This document shows, in pieces, positions 1-12,800 of a stretch of 64,000 nt of DNA. Below the pieces are notes generated by a model. The model worked only from the letters and a program-made list of their open reading frames with translations. It was not told the DNA's origin and did no database searches. Source of the stretch: Volvox africanus (taxonomy: Eukaryota; Chlorophyta; Chlorophyceae; Chlamydomonadales; Volvocaceae); assembly GCA_030268105.1 (NCBI GenBank), contig BSDZ01000004.1:1297001-1361000 (forward strand), given 5' to 3'. A program made the position numbers and the translations under genes. Numbering within the stretch: position 1 is the stretch's first letter; each line of letters starts with the position of its first letter.

Positions 1-1730
1 CTCCCTCCCTCCCAATCCCTCCCTCCCAATCCCTCCCCCCCCTCCCAATCCCTCCCTCCCTCCCAATCCCTCCCCCCCCCTCCCAATCTATCCCTCCCTC
101 CCAATCTCTCCCTCCCTCCCTCCCTCCCTCCCAATCTCTCCCTCCCTCCGTCCCTCCCTCCCTCCCTCCCAATCCCTCCCTCCCTCCCTCCTTATCCCTC
201 CCTCCCTCCCTATCCCTCCCTCCCTATCCCTCCCTCCCTCCCTTTCCCTCCCTCCCTCCCTATCCCTCCCTCCCCATCCCTCCCTCCCCATCCCTCCCTC
301 CCTCCCTCCGTATCCCTCCCTCCGTCCCTATCCCTCCCTCCCTATCCCTCCCTCCCAATCCCTCCCTCCCTCCCAATCTCTCCCTCCCTCCCTCCCTCCC
401 TCTCAATCTCTCCCTCCCTCCCTCCCTCCCTCCCCCTCCCAATCCCTCCCTCCCTCCCAATCTCTCCCTCCCTCCCTCCCTCCCTCTCAATCTCTCCCTC
501 CCTCCCTCCCTCCCTCCCCCTCCCAATCCCTCCCTCCCAATCCCTCCCTCCCTCCCTCCCTCCCTCCCTCCCAATCCCTCCCTCCCAATCCCTCCCAATC
601 CCTCCCTCCCTCCGTCCCTCCCTCCCTCCCAATCCCTCCCTCCCTCCCTCCTTATCCCTCCCTCCCTCCCCATCCCTCCCTCCCTATCCCTCCCTCCCTC
701 CCAATCCCTCCCTCCCTCCCTATCCCTCCCTCCCCATCCCTCCCTTCCCATCCCTCCCTCCCCATCCCTCCCTCCCCATCCCTCCCTCCCCATCCCTTCC
801 TCCCTCCCTCCGTATCCCTCCCTCCCTCCCTATCCCTCCCTCCCTATCCCTCCCTCCCTCCCTCCCTCCCTCCCAATCCCTCCCTCCCTCCCAATCTCTC
901 CCTCCCTCCTCATCCCTCCCTCCCTCCGAATCCCTCCCTCCCTCCCTATCCCTCCCTCCCAATCCCTCCCTCCCTCCCTGTCCCTCCCTCCCTCCCAATC
1001 CCTCCCTCCCTCCCTCCCAATCCCCCCCTCCCAATCTCTCCCTCCCTCCTTGTCCCTCCCTCCCTCCCTCCCAATCCCTCCCTCCCTCCCTGTCCCTCCC
1101 TCCCTCCCAATCCCTCCCTCCCTCCCAATCCCTCCCTCCCTCCCAATCCCTCCCTCCCCATCCCTCCCTCCCTCCCTATTCCTCCCTCCCAATCCCTCCC
1201 TCCCTCCCTATCTCTCCCTCCCTCCCCCTCCCAATCCCTCCCCCTCCCAATCCCTCCCTCCCTCCCAATCCCTCCCTCCCTCCCAATCCCTCCCTCCCCA
1301 TCCCTCCCTCCCTCCCAATCTCTCCCTCCCTCCCTGTCCCTCCCTCCCAATCCCTCCCTCCCTCCCTCCCAATCCCTCCCTCCAAATCCCTCCCAATCCC
1401 TCCCTCCCTCCCTGTCCCTCCCTCCCTCCCAATCCCTCCCTCCCTCCCAATCCCTCCCTCCCTCCCAATCCCTCCCTCCCTCCCAATCCCTCCCGCCCTC
1501 CCAATCCCTCCCGCCCTCCCAATCCCTCCCTCCCCATCCCTCCCTCCCCATCCCTCCCTATCCCTCCCTCCCTCCCTATCCCTCCCTCCCTCCCTATCCC
1601 TTCCTCCCTATCCCTACCTCCCTCCCAATCCCTCCCTCCCAATCCCTCCCTCCCTCCCAATCTCTCCCTCCCTCCCTCCCTCCCCCTCCCCCTCCCAATC
1701 TCTTCCCTCCCCCTCCCTCCCCCTCCCTCC
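1..1730. repeat. CCCTCCCAAT-type minisatellite (intron 11 of NADSYN1)
   Basis: Degenerate tandem array of CCCTCC/CCCAAT/CCCTAT blocks filling the window from base 1. On the NADSYN1 sense strand it reads GGGAGGGATTGGGAGGG, with potential for G-quadruplexes. It begins a few bases after the exon 11 donor (GTAAGG at 1735) and continues past the window edge, so its full length is unknown. Long open frames here (Pro/Ser/Leu or Gly/Arg/Glu rich) come from a stop-free repeat. Confidence 0.97.
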
Positions 1731-3755
1731 CTTACCTGCAGCGCCAGGTTCTCGGCGGTGGTGCCTCCGTGGACCTGGAAGGCGGGTCGCCGGCCCCCGG
1801 TAACCGCCGCCGCAAATAACCCAACCACCGCCTCAACCACTGAGTCGATGCTCAGTGACAGGTGGTAGGCGCCAATCTGCTCACACAACAACCGGGCGCT
1901 GGGAGTCGGGGTGGGGGCCCAGGGGGAAAGAGGGACGGGTAAAGGTCGCAACGTGTGTGTATGTGTGTTGTGACAAGACAATACCGTGCACGTACATCTC
2001 GCCTACCAGTACTTAGGACTCAGTACTCCAACCCAGCCCATGGAGCTCGAAATTTGCATCTGACGCGCGCGCGCTCTTCACTAGGGATATAGAGGTCGTG
2101 TTGATCGGTTACTGAAGCGTACGACTCCCGCTTGCTCGTCCCAAATTGTTTGTTGCGTATTCTTCCCCCTCCTGTCTCAGTTTTTTCCCCTCCCCCTTCC
2201 CCTCCCCCGTCCCCCCTCCCTCCACAACCTCACCGTTCACGGGTCTCCCTGGAGCTGTTGACAGTGCCCATGTACACGCAGCTGAGCAGCCGCCCCGCCA
2301 GCTCCTGGGGGTCGGAGGGCAGCTCCCCGGACCCGTAACCCGCCACGCGGCGTACGTCAGCTATGACCCGCGGGTCGCCCGCCCGCACCGCCGCCACCAC
2401 TAACTGCGTCACGGTTCAAAACACAGATGGGCCACAATAGCACGGTCACACATGACAGTGGTTAAACGGCCCGAACCAGCCGTGAAATTCCTGCTAATAC
2501 TCCTTCCCTGATGTCCTGGCGGAGGGCGGGGAAGCAGGTCCGTCAGTGCAATCCCCATATCTAATCCCTAAAACCCTAATACACACACACAGATATAAAA
2601 GCCGATGTCGTACTTATCCACTCCCCACATCAACCTGCTCTACATCACCTGCGCGAACCCTCCCCCCCTCTCTGCTACGTGAGCCCTGCTTTCTTCTTGC
2701 TCGTTTCAGGCCTTATGCCGGTTGCTTTGACTCCCGGGAGGGCCCTATATTAGCGGGGACAGCGCCCGGCTCCACCAAGACCACCACCATCAGCCGGGAT
2801 CCCGAGTCCCGAGTCCCGAGTCCCAAGTCCCGAGTCCCGATCAGACAAAACAATTACCTAAAGATTTATCGATCGAATGCCATTCTATCCCTCCTCCCCC
2901 TCCTCAAGCCCCCACCTCCCCGCCCGCACCTGGCACATGGCGCCCACAATGGCCGCGACGGAGGAGCTGTCCGCGCCCCCGGACAGGGGGACGAGGAAGC
3001 CCGCGGCGCCGCAGCGGCGGAGGTAATCCCACAGCCAACAGGCGGGGCCGTACGCAATCTCCTCCTCGGGCAGCAGCACCTAGGGGAAGGGGAGTGGGTG
3101 CGGGGGCAGGTTGGGGTCGCACGTTTGTGTGTTTGGGAGGGCGTTTGGAGTGTTCCAACCTTAGGGGGTGGGGGAGAGGGAAGGAGGGTGGGGGAGAGGG
3201 AAGGAGGGTGGATATAACCAGAGGGGAGGGTCAGGATGGTCTGCTTGCCTTGGGTGTGATGGGACGGGTTGCGTACGGCAACCGTGCCTGGCCCGCTGTT
3301 GCCGCCACCACTTTCATGGGGCCGTCCACTGTCACCGCCGCCACCGCTGTCGGTGCCGCCACCGCTGCCGCCGCCGCTGGCCTCGCGTCGCCGCACAGCC
3401 GGAAATCCACATACACCATGGCGGGTGTCAGGGTGGTGCTGGCCTGCTCGCGGAGACTCGAGATAGAGCACCTTACAAAGAGGGGAGGGGATCAGGTGGA
3501 ATTCCCGGAAGTTGACATTTAGCCGTTTCAGTTGGAAAATCCGTTGGGGTTCACCTGCTGATGACGCGGCGTAAGCTGATAAGATACTTCTCTTTGTTGC
3601 TGGAAGGGAATGCGGGAGGGGGGATGGCCTTTTCCCCTCCTAACCGACAATGATCCTTTTGAAGGTATGTGACATGAGGCTGGAAGGTACGACACTCATA
3701 GGCGGGGTGGGGAATGGGAATTGCGCGTATACGTGTATGTGTATGTGTATATGTA

Positions 3756-3840
<85 letters not shown>

Positions 3841-6800
3841 GTGTGAAAAGGGGGGAGGGCGAATAGACGAGGCTTCGTACTGCTGTTGAGAAGCAGAACT
3901 TAGCCACCTGTATGGGTTGTGGATGGTGTGTGTTGGTGGTGGTGATGGTGGGTGTTGTGTGTGGGGAGGGGTGTTGTACTTCACTCGGGTGGGCAACCCG
4001 TACACCACGTGCCATACCAAGCCGTACATCGCCCATTGTCAGGATCCAGAGCCCGACTGCAACCCCCCGACGACATCATTCATTCCCCACCTCCCCCACC
4101 TCCCACACGTACACATACACCCCGCAAGCACGTGCACACGCTAGCGCACCTGTACGACACCACCTCGTCCAGGTCGACAGTCGCCGTCACGATCTCCACC
4201 TCCGCCAGGCCGAACTGCCCTCCTTGCGCCACCAAGCTGCCGTTCACCGCCACACATGCACAACCGTCGAAGTACAACCGACCACCGTCACACCCCCTTT
4301 GGTTGGCGTACAGATACACGCCCCCCGCCTGTGGGGAAAGGGGGGAATGGGGGGAAAGGGGGCTTTAGGGTTTCGGGCCATTGAGCAGCTGGTGACCGCC
4401 ACCTTCCCCGTCCCCACCCCCCTAAGCCCTAGAGGTGGCTGTTGACAGCTGCCCAGTGAACAGCTCGTACTGCCCAGCCCCTCTCCCAACATCCTGGTTT
4501 CCCCTCACCAATGCGATTGTACGAAAATTGTCAGTGGGAAGGGGGGGGAAGGCAATAGGAAACCTTATTACGGATTCAATTGCTTAATTTACGGCCTTTT
4601 GGCGGCTACCTGGTTTACGTTCCAACGCTTTCACCACCTCTACCTTTTTGTACGGAGCTCCACGTCGTCCTCTTTCTACCATCGCGGTTAGTCATGCTTT
4701 ACAGCAGCATCTACAGCAGTACTATGACTCGTGTATTCGACTTCTCCGACTTTTCTTTTTACCGCTTTTATCCGCAGCCTTGGCGATTACATAATTGTTT
4801 AACATCACAACTCGTTTCCACTTTCCTTACTTTGGACGACGTCGGCCATCACCCGACCCTCACGGTCAGTCCTCGTTCCTTCACTATCAGCACCAGGATT
4901 CAGTTCCATCTCCCTCCCTCCCCATCCCTCCCTCCCTCCCTATCCCTCCCTCCCAATCCCTCCCTCCCTCCCAATCCCTCCCTCCCAATCCCTCCCTCCC
5001 TCCCTGTCCCTCCCTCCCTCCCAATCCCTCCCTCCCCCTCCCAATCCCTCCCTCCCTCCCAATCCCTCCCCCCTCCCAATCCCTCCCTCCCAATCCCTCC
5101 CTCCCTCCCTGTCCCTCCCTCCCTCCCTCCTTATCCCTCCCTCCCTCCCAATCCCTCCCTCCCTCCCAATCCCTCCCTCCCTCCCAATCCCTCCCTCCCT
5201 CCCTCCCAATCCCTCCCTCCCTCCCTGTCCCTCCCTCCCTCCCAATCTCTCCCTCCCCCTCCCAATCCCTCCCTCCCTCCCAATCCCTCCCCCCCTCCCA
5301 ATCCCTCCCTCCCAATCCCTCCCTCCCTCCCTGTCCCTCCCTCCCTCCCTCCCTATCCCTCCCTCCCTCCCAATCCCTCCCTCCCTCCCAATCCCTCCCT
5401 CCCTCCCTCCCTATCCCTCCCTATCCCTCCCTCCCAATCCCTCCCTCCCAATCCCTCGCTCCCTCCCAATCCCTCCCTCCCCCTCCCAATGCCTCCCTCC
5501 CTCCCAATCCCTCCCCCCCAATCCCTCCCTCCCTCCCTGTCCCTCCCTCCCTCCCTCCCAATCCCTCCCTTCCTCTCAATCCCTTCCTCCCTCCCTGTCC
5601 CTCCCTCCCTCCCAATCCCTCCCTCCCTCCCTGTCCCTCCCTCCCTCCCTGTCCCTCCCTCCCTCCCAATCCCTCCCTCCCTCCCTATCCCTCCCTCCCT
5701 CCCTCCCTCCCCCCTCCCAATCCCTCCCCCCCTCCCTGTCCCTCCCTCCCTCCCAATCCCCCCCTCCCAATCCCTCCCTCCCTCCCTGTCCCTCCCTCCC
5801 TCCCAATCCCTCCCTCCCTCCCTATCCCTCCCTCCCTCCCTCCCTCCCCCCTCCCAATCCCTCCCCCCCTCCCTGTCCCTCCCTCCCTCCCAATCCCTCC
5901 CTCCCTCCATGTCCCTCCCTCCCTCCCAATCCCTCCCTCCCTCCCAATCTCTCCCTCCCTCCCTCCCTCCCCCCTCCCAATCCCTCCCCCCCTCCCTGTC
6001 CCTCCCTCCCTCCCAATCCCTCCCTCCCTCCCTATCCCTCCCTCCCTCCCTCCCTCCCCCCTCCCAATCCCTCCCCCCCTCCCTGTCCCTCCCTCCCTCC
6101 CAATCCCTCCCTCCCTCCCTATCCCTCCCTCCCAATCCCTCCCTCCCCCCTCCCAATCCCTCCCCCCCTCCCTGTCCCTCCCTCCCTCCCAATCCCTCCC
6201 TCCCTCCCTGTCCCTCCCTCCCTCTCTCCCTCCCTCCCTCCCTGTCCCTTCCTTCCTCCCGATCCCTCCCTCCCAATCCCTCCCTCCCTCCCTGTCCCTC
6301 CCTCCCTCCCAATCCCCCCCTCCCAATCCCTCCCTCCCTCCCTCCCAATCCCTCCCTCCCTCCCTGTCCCTCCCTCCCTCCCAATCCCTCCCTCTCTCCC
6401 AATCCCTCCCTCCCTCCCAATCCCTCCCTCCCTCCCAATCCCTCCCCCTCCCTCCCAATCTATCCCTCCCTCCCAATCTCTCCCTCCCTCCCTCCCTCCC
6501 TCCCTCCCTCCCTCCCTCCCAATCCCTCCCTCCCTCCCAGTCCCTCCCCCTCCCTCCCTCCAAATCCCTCCCTCCCAATCCCTCCCTCCCTCCCTGTCCC
6601 TCCCTCCCTCCCTCCCAATCCCTCCCTCCCTCACTGTCCCTCCCTCCCTCCCAATCCCTCCCACCCCCTCCCAATCCCTCCCACCCCCTCCCAATCCCTC
6701 CCTCCCTCCCAATCCCTCCCCCCCTCCCAATCCCTCCCTCCCAATCCCTCCCTCCCTCCCTCCTTATCCCTCCCTCCCTCCTTATCCCTCCCTCCCTCCC

Positions 6801-9800
6801 TATCCCTCCCTCCCTCCCAATCCCTCCCTCCCTCCCTGTCCCTCCCTCCCTCCCAATCCCTCCCTCCCATCCCTCCCTCCCTTTCAATCCCTCCCTCCCT
6901 CCCAATCCCTCCCTCCCAATCCCTCTCTCCCTCCCAATCCCTCCCTCCCTCCAAATCCCTCCCTCCCTCCCAATCCCTCCCCCCCCTACCAATCTATCCC
7001 TCCCTCCCAATCTCTCCCTCCCTCCCTCCCTCCCTCCCAATCTCTCCCTCCCTCCCTCCCTCCCAATCCCTCCCTCCCAATCCCTCCCTCCCTCCCTGTC
7101 CCTCCCTCCCTCCTTCCCAATCCCTCCCTCCCAATCCCTCCCTCCCTCCCTGTCCCTCCCTCCCTCCCATTCCCTCCCCCCCTCCCAATCCCCACCTCCC
7201 AATCCCTCCCTCCCCCTCCCAATCCCTCCCTCCCTCCCAATCCCTCCCCCCCAATCCCTCCCTCCCTCCCTGTCCCTCCCTACCTCCCTCCCAATCCCTC
7301 CCTCCCTCACAATCCCTTCCTCCCTCCCTGTCCCTCCCTCCCTCCCAATCCCCCCCTCCCAATCCCTCCCTCCCTCCCTGTCCCTCCCTCCCTCCCAATC
7401 TCTCCCTCCCTCCCTCCCTCCCCCCTCCCAATCCCTCCCCCCCTCCCTGTCCCTCCCTCCCTCCCAATCCCTCCCTACCTCCATGTCCCTCCCTCCCTCC
7501 CAATCCCTCCCTCCCTCCCAATCTCTCCCTCCCTCCCTCCCTCCCCCCTCCCAATCCCTCCCCCCCTCCCTGTCCCTCCCTCCCTCCCAATCCCTCCCTC
7601 CCTCCCTATCCCTCCCTCCCTCCCTCCCTCCCCCCTCCCAATCCCTCCCCCCCTCCCTGTCCCTCCCTCCCTCCCAATCCCTCCCTCCCTCCCTATCCCT
7701 CCCTCCCTCCCTCCCTCCCCCCTCCCAATCCCTCCCCCCCTCCCTGTCCCTCCCTCCCTCCCAATCCCTCCCTCCCTCCCTGTCCCTCCCTCCCTCTCTC
7801 CCTCCCTCCCTCCCTGTCCCTTCCTTCCTCCCGATCCCTCCCTCCCAATCCCTCCCTCCCTCCCTGTCCCTCCCTCCCTCCCAATCCCCCCCTCCCAATC
7901 CCTCCCTCCCTCCCTCCCAATCCCTCCCTCCCTCCCTGTCCCTCCCTCCCTCCCAATCCCTCCCTCCCTCCCAATCCCTCCCTCCCTCCCAATCCCTCCC
8001 TCCCTCCCAATCCCTCCCCCTCCCTCCCAATCTATCCCTCCCTCCCAATCTCTCCCTCCCTCCCTCCCTCCCTCCCTCCCAATCTCTCCCTCCCTCCCTC
8101 CCTCCCAATCCCTCCCTCCCTCCCAGTCCCTCCCCCTCCCTCCCTCCAAATCCCTCCCTCCCAATCCCTCCCTCCCTCCCTGTCCCTCCCTCCCTCCCTC
8201 CCAATCCCTCCCTCCCTCACTGTCCCTCCCTCCCTCCCAATCCCTCCCACCCCCTCCCAATCCCTCCCACCCCCTCCCAATCCCTCCCTCCCTCCCAATC
8301 CCTCCCCCCCTCCCAATCCCTCCCTCCCAATCCCTCCCTCCCTCCCTCCTTATCCCTCCCTCCCTCCTTATCCCTCCCTCCCTCCCTATCCCTCCCTCCC
8401 TCCCAATCCCTCCCTCCCTCCCTGTCCCTCCCTCCCTCCCAATCCCTCCCTCCCATCCCTCCCTCCCTCCCAATCCCTCCCTCCCTCCCAATCCCTCCCT
8501 CCCTCCCAATCCCTCCCTCCCAATCCCTCTCTCCCTCCCAATCCCTCCCTCCCTCCAAATCCCTCCCTCCCTCCCAATCCCTCCCCCCCCTACCAATCTA
8601 TCCCTCCCTCCCAATCTCTCCCTCCCTCCCTCCCTCCCTCCCAATCTCTCCCTCCCTCCCTCCCTCCCTCCCTCCCAATCCCTCCCTCCCAATCCCTCCC
8701 TCCCTCCCTGTCCCTCCCTCCCTCCTTCCCAATCCCTCCCTCCCAATCCCTCCCTCCCTCCCTGTCCCTCCCTCCCTCCCTCCCTCCCAATCCCTCCCTC
8801 CCTCCCTGTCCCTCCCTCCCTCCCTCCTTATCCCTCCCTCCCTCCCAATCCCTCCCTCCCTCCCTGTCCCTCCCTCCCTCCCAATCCCTCCCTCCCAATC
8901 CCTCCCTCCCTCCCAATCCCTCCCTCCCTCCCAATCCCTCCCTCCCAATCCCTCCCTCCCTCCCAATCCCTCCCTCCCTCCCAATCCCTCCCTCCCCCTC
9001 CCAATGCCTCCCTCCCTCCCAATCCCTCCCCCCCTCCCAATCCCTCCCTCCCACTCCCTCCCTCCCTCCTTGTCCCTCCCTCCCTCCCTCACAATCCCTC
9101 CCTCCCTCACATTCCCTTCCTCCCTCCCAATCCCTCCCTCCCTCCCAATCCCTCCCTCCCTCCCTGTCCCTCCCTCCCTCCCAATCCCTCCCTCCCAATC
9201 CCTCCCTCCCTCCCAATCCCTCCCTCCCTCCCTGTCCCTCCCTCCCTCCCTCCCAATACCTCCCTCCCCCTCCCAATCCCTCCCTCCCTCCCAATCCCTC
9301 CCTCCCTCCCAATCCCTCCCTCCCTCCCTGTCCCTCCCTCCCTCCCATTCCCTCCCCCCCTCCCAATCCCCACCTCCCAATCCCTCCATCCCTCCCTGTC
9401 CCTCCCTCCCTCCCAATCCCTCCCTCCCAATCCCTCCCTCCCAATCCCTCCCTCCCTCCCAATCCCTCCCTCCCTCCCAATCCCTCCCTCCCAATCCCTC
9501 CCTCCCTCCCAATCCCTCCCTCCCTCCCAATCCCTCCCTCCTCCTCCCAATCCCTCCCTCCCTCCCAATCCCTCCCCCCCCTCCCAATCCCTCCCTCCCA
9601 ATCCCTCCCTCCCTCCCTGTCCCTCCCTCCCTCCCATTCCCTCCCCCCCTCCCAATCCCCCCCTCCCAATCCCTCCCTCCCTCCCTCCCAATCCCTCCCT
9701 CCCTCCCCCCTCCCAATCCCTCCCCCCCTCCCTGTCCCTCCCTCCCTCCCAATCCCTCCCTCCCAATCCCTCCCTCCCTCCCAATCCCTCCCTCCCTCCT

Positions 9801-12800
9801 TGTCCCTGCCTCCCTCCCAATCCCTCCCTCCCTCCCTTGCCCTCCCTCCCTCCCAATCCCTGCCTCCCTCCCAATCCCTCCCCCCCTCCCAATCCCCCCC
9901 TCCCAATCCCTCCCTCCCTCCCTCCCAATCCCATCCCTCCCTCCCTTCCCCCTCCCAATCCCTCCCCCCCTCCCTGTCCCTCCCTCCCTCCCAATCCCTC
10001 CCTCCCAATCCCTCCCTCCCTCCCAATCCCTCCCTCCCTCCCTGTCCCTCCCTCCCTCCCAATCCCTCCCTCCCTCCCTCCCTCCCTCCCTCCCTCCCAA
10101 TCCCTCCCTCCCAATCCCTCCCTCCCTCCCAATCCCTCCCTCCCCCTACCAATCCCTCCCTCCCTCCCTCCCTCCCCCCTCCAAATCCCTCCCCCCCTCC
10201 CTGTCCCTCCCTCCCTCCCAATCCCTCCCTCCCTCCCTGTCCCTCCCTCCCTCTCTCCCTCCCTCCCTCCCTGTCCCTTCCTCCCTCCCAATCCCTCCCT
10301 CCCAATCCCTCCCTCCCTCCCTGTCCCTCCCTCCCTCCCAATCCCCCCCTCCCAATCCCTCCCTCCCTCCCTCTCTCCCTCCCTCCCAATCCCTCCCTCC
10401 CTCCCTGTCCCTCCCTCCCTCCCAATCCCTCCCTCCCTCCCAATCCCTCCCTCCCTCCCAATCCCTCCCTCCCCCTCCCAATCTCTCCCTCCCTCCCAAT
10501 CTCTCCCTCCCTCCCTCCCTCCCTCCCAATCTCTCCCTCCCTCCCTCCCTCCCTCCCTCCCAATCCCTCCCTCCCAATCCCTCCCTCCCTTCCTGTGCCT
10601 TCCTCCCTCCCAATCCCTCCCTCCCAATCCCTCCCTCCCTCCCTGTCCCTCCCTCCCTCCCAATCCCCCTCTCCCAATCGCTCCCTCCCTCCCTCCCTTC
10701 CTCCCTCCCAATCCCTCCCTCCCTTCCTGTCCCTCCCTCCCTCCCAATCCCTCCCTCCCAATCCCTCCCTCCCTCCCTGTCCCTCCCTCCCTCCCAATCC
10801 CCCTCTCCCAATCGCTCCCTCCCTCCCTCCCTTCCTTCCTCCCAATCCCTCCCTCCCTCCCTGTCCCTCCCTCCCGCCCAATCCATCCCTCCCTCCCAAT
10901 CCCTCCCTCCCTCCCAATCCCTCCCTCCCTCCCAATCCCTCCCTGTCCCTCCCAATCCCTCCCTCCCAATCCCTCCCTCCCTCCCAATCCCTCCCCCCCC
11001 CTCCTCCTTCCTCCCCACCTTGGCTGTGGCCCCCCGAATGAGGTCCAGCCGCTGGTTCAGCTTCCTAAGTTGGTGGTGGCTGCCGGATCCGTTGCTGATG
11101 ACCTCCACACCCGCCAGCGCCAGGGATATGTGCGGGGCTTGCGGTGTGAACAGCTCCTCGCACGTCTCAGCTGTCAGGACAGGAGGGATGAGGCGGGAGG
11201 GGGTGCGGACGGGCGGATGAGGGGTAGCTGGGAAGGACACAAGAGTGAGGGGTGCGTATGCAGCATCAGAATCCCAACCAACGAACTAATACGGGAAGTT
11301 GCGACGAGTGGGGAGAGGGGTAAGGCCCAGGAAAGCGGCGGGGCGGTGGGTAGGGGTAAGGCCCAGGAAAGCGGCGGGGCGGTGGGTAGGGGTAAGGCCC
11401 AGGAAAGCGGCGGGGCGGTGGGTAGGGGTAAGGCCCAGGAAAGCGGCGGGGCGGTGGGTAGGGGTAAGGCCCAGGAAAGCGGCGGGGCGGTGGGTAGGGG
11501 TTAGGCCCAGGAAAGCGGCGGGGCGGTGGGTAGGGGTAAGGCCCAGGAAAGCGGCGGGGCGGTGGGTAGGGGTAAGGCCCAGGAAAGCGGCGGGGCGGTG
11601 GGTAGGGGTAAGGCCCAGGAAAGCGGCGGGGCGGTGGGGACGGAGGGTCGGAGGACCCCCTTTCAACCCGGAGTACCGATTTCAGGTCCGAAACATTTTA
11701 AGAGAGTTGTGTCGTACATACACACGCACCTGCCTCTCCTCTCACCTGCTAGCATGGCGTCCTGCAGTTTCAGTACGGCGTCCCCGAATGGTACATCCAC
11801 CCGCACAGGACGCGGGGACATAAGCTTGCGGTGACCCGCCGCCGCCGCCGCCCGCTGCGCCATCGCCTTCACCACCACATCCGGCAGTCTGTGGTATTCC
11901 AGTCCCCCCTGCTTCTTCCACGATGAGAAGTACCTTCTCGGGCAGGGTTGTGGATGAGGGGAGGTTACATGGAGGCTCCGCGAGTGCGGGCGAGGCCGAG
12001 GCGAGAATGGTGAAGGGGGGAGGGCGAGAAGGGGGAAGGGGGGAAGGTGAGAAGGGGGAAAGGGGGAGGGCGAGAAGGGGGAAGGGGGAGGGCGAGAAGG
12101 GGAAGGGGGAGGGCGAGAAGGGGGAAAGGGGGAGGGCGAGAAGGGGGAAGGGGGAAGGGCGAGAAGGGGGAAGGGGGGGGGCGAGAAGGGGGAAGGGGGG
12201 AGGGCGAGAAGGGGGAAATGGGGAGGCGAGAAGGGGGAAGGGGAGAGGGCGAGAAGGGGGAAGGGGGGAGGGCGAGAAGAGGGAAGGGGGGAGGGCGAGA
12301 AGGGGGAAGGGGAGAGGGCGAGAAGGGGGAAGGGGGGAGGGCGAGAAGGGGGAAGGGGGGAGGGCGAGAAGGGGGAAAGGGGGAGGGCGAGAAGGGGGAA
12401 GGTGGAGGGCGAGAAGGGGGAAGGGGGGAGGGCGAGAAGGGGGAAAGGGGGAGGGCGAGAAGGGGGAAAGGGGGAGGCGAGAAGGGGGAAGGGAGGAGGG
12501 CGAGAAGGGGGAAAGGGGGAGGGCGAGAAGGGGGAAAGGGGGAGGGCGAGAAGGGGGAAGGGGGAAGGGCGAAAAGGGGGAAGGGGGGAGGGCGAGAAGG
12601 GGGAAGGGGGGAGGGCGAGAAGAGGGAAAGGGGGAGGGCGAGAAGGGGGAAGGTGGAGGGCGAGAAGGGGGAAGGGGGGAGGGCGAGAAGGGGGAAGGGG
12701 AGAGGGCGAGAAGGGGGAAGGGGGGAGGGCGAGAAGGGGTAAGGGGGGAGGGCGAGAAGGGGGAAGGGGGGAGGGCGAGAAGAGGGAAAGGGGGAGGGCG

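Noticed and set aside
4580..11220. Two plus-strand open frames of over 2,100 codons (Ser-Leu-Pro-rich)
   Set aside because: They are produced by a stop-free minisatellite inside NADSYN1 intron 6; opposite-strand frames are equally open and no unique protein sequence is included.
11299..11823. 12-residue repeat proteins in the 36-bp array
   Set aside because: The period is a multiple of three, so every frame gives a regular repeat; the array is intronic.
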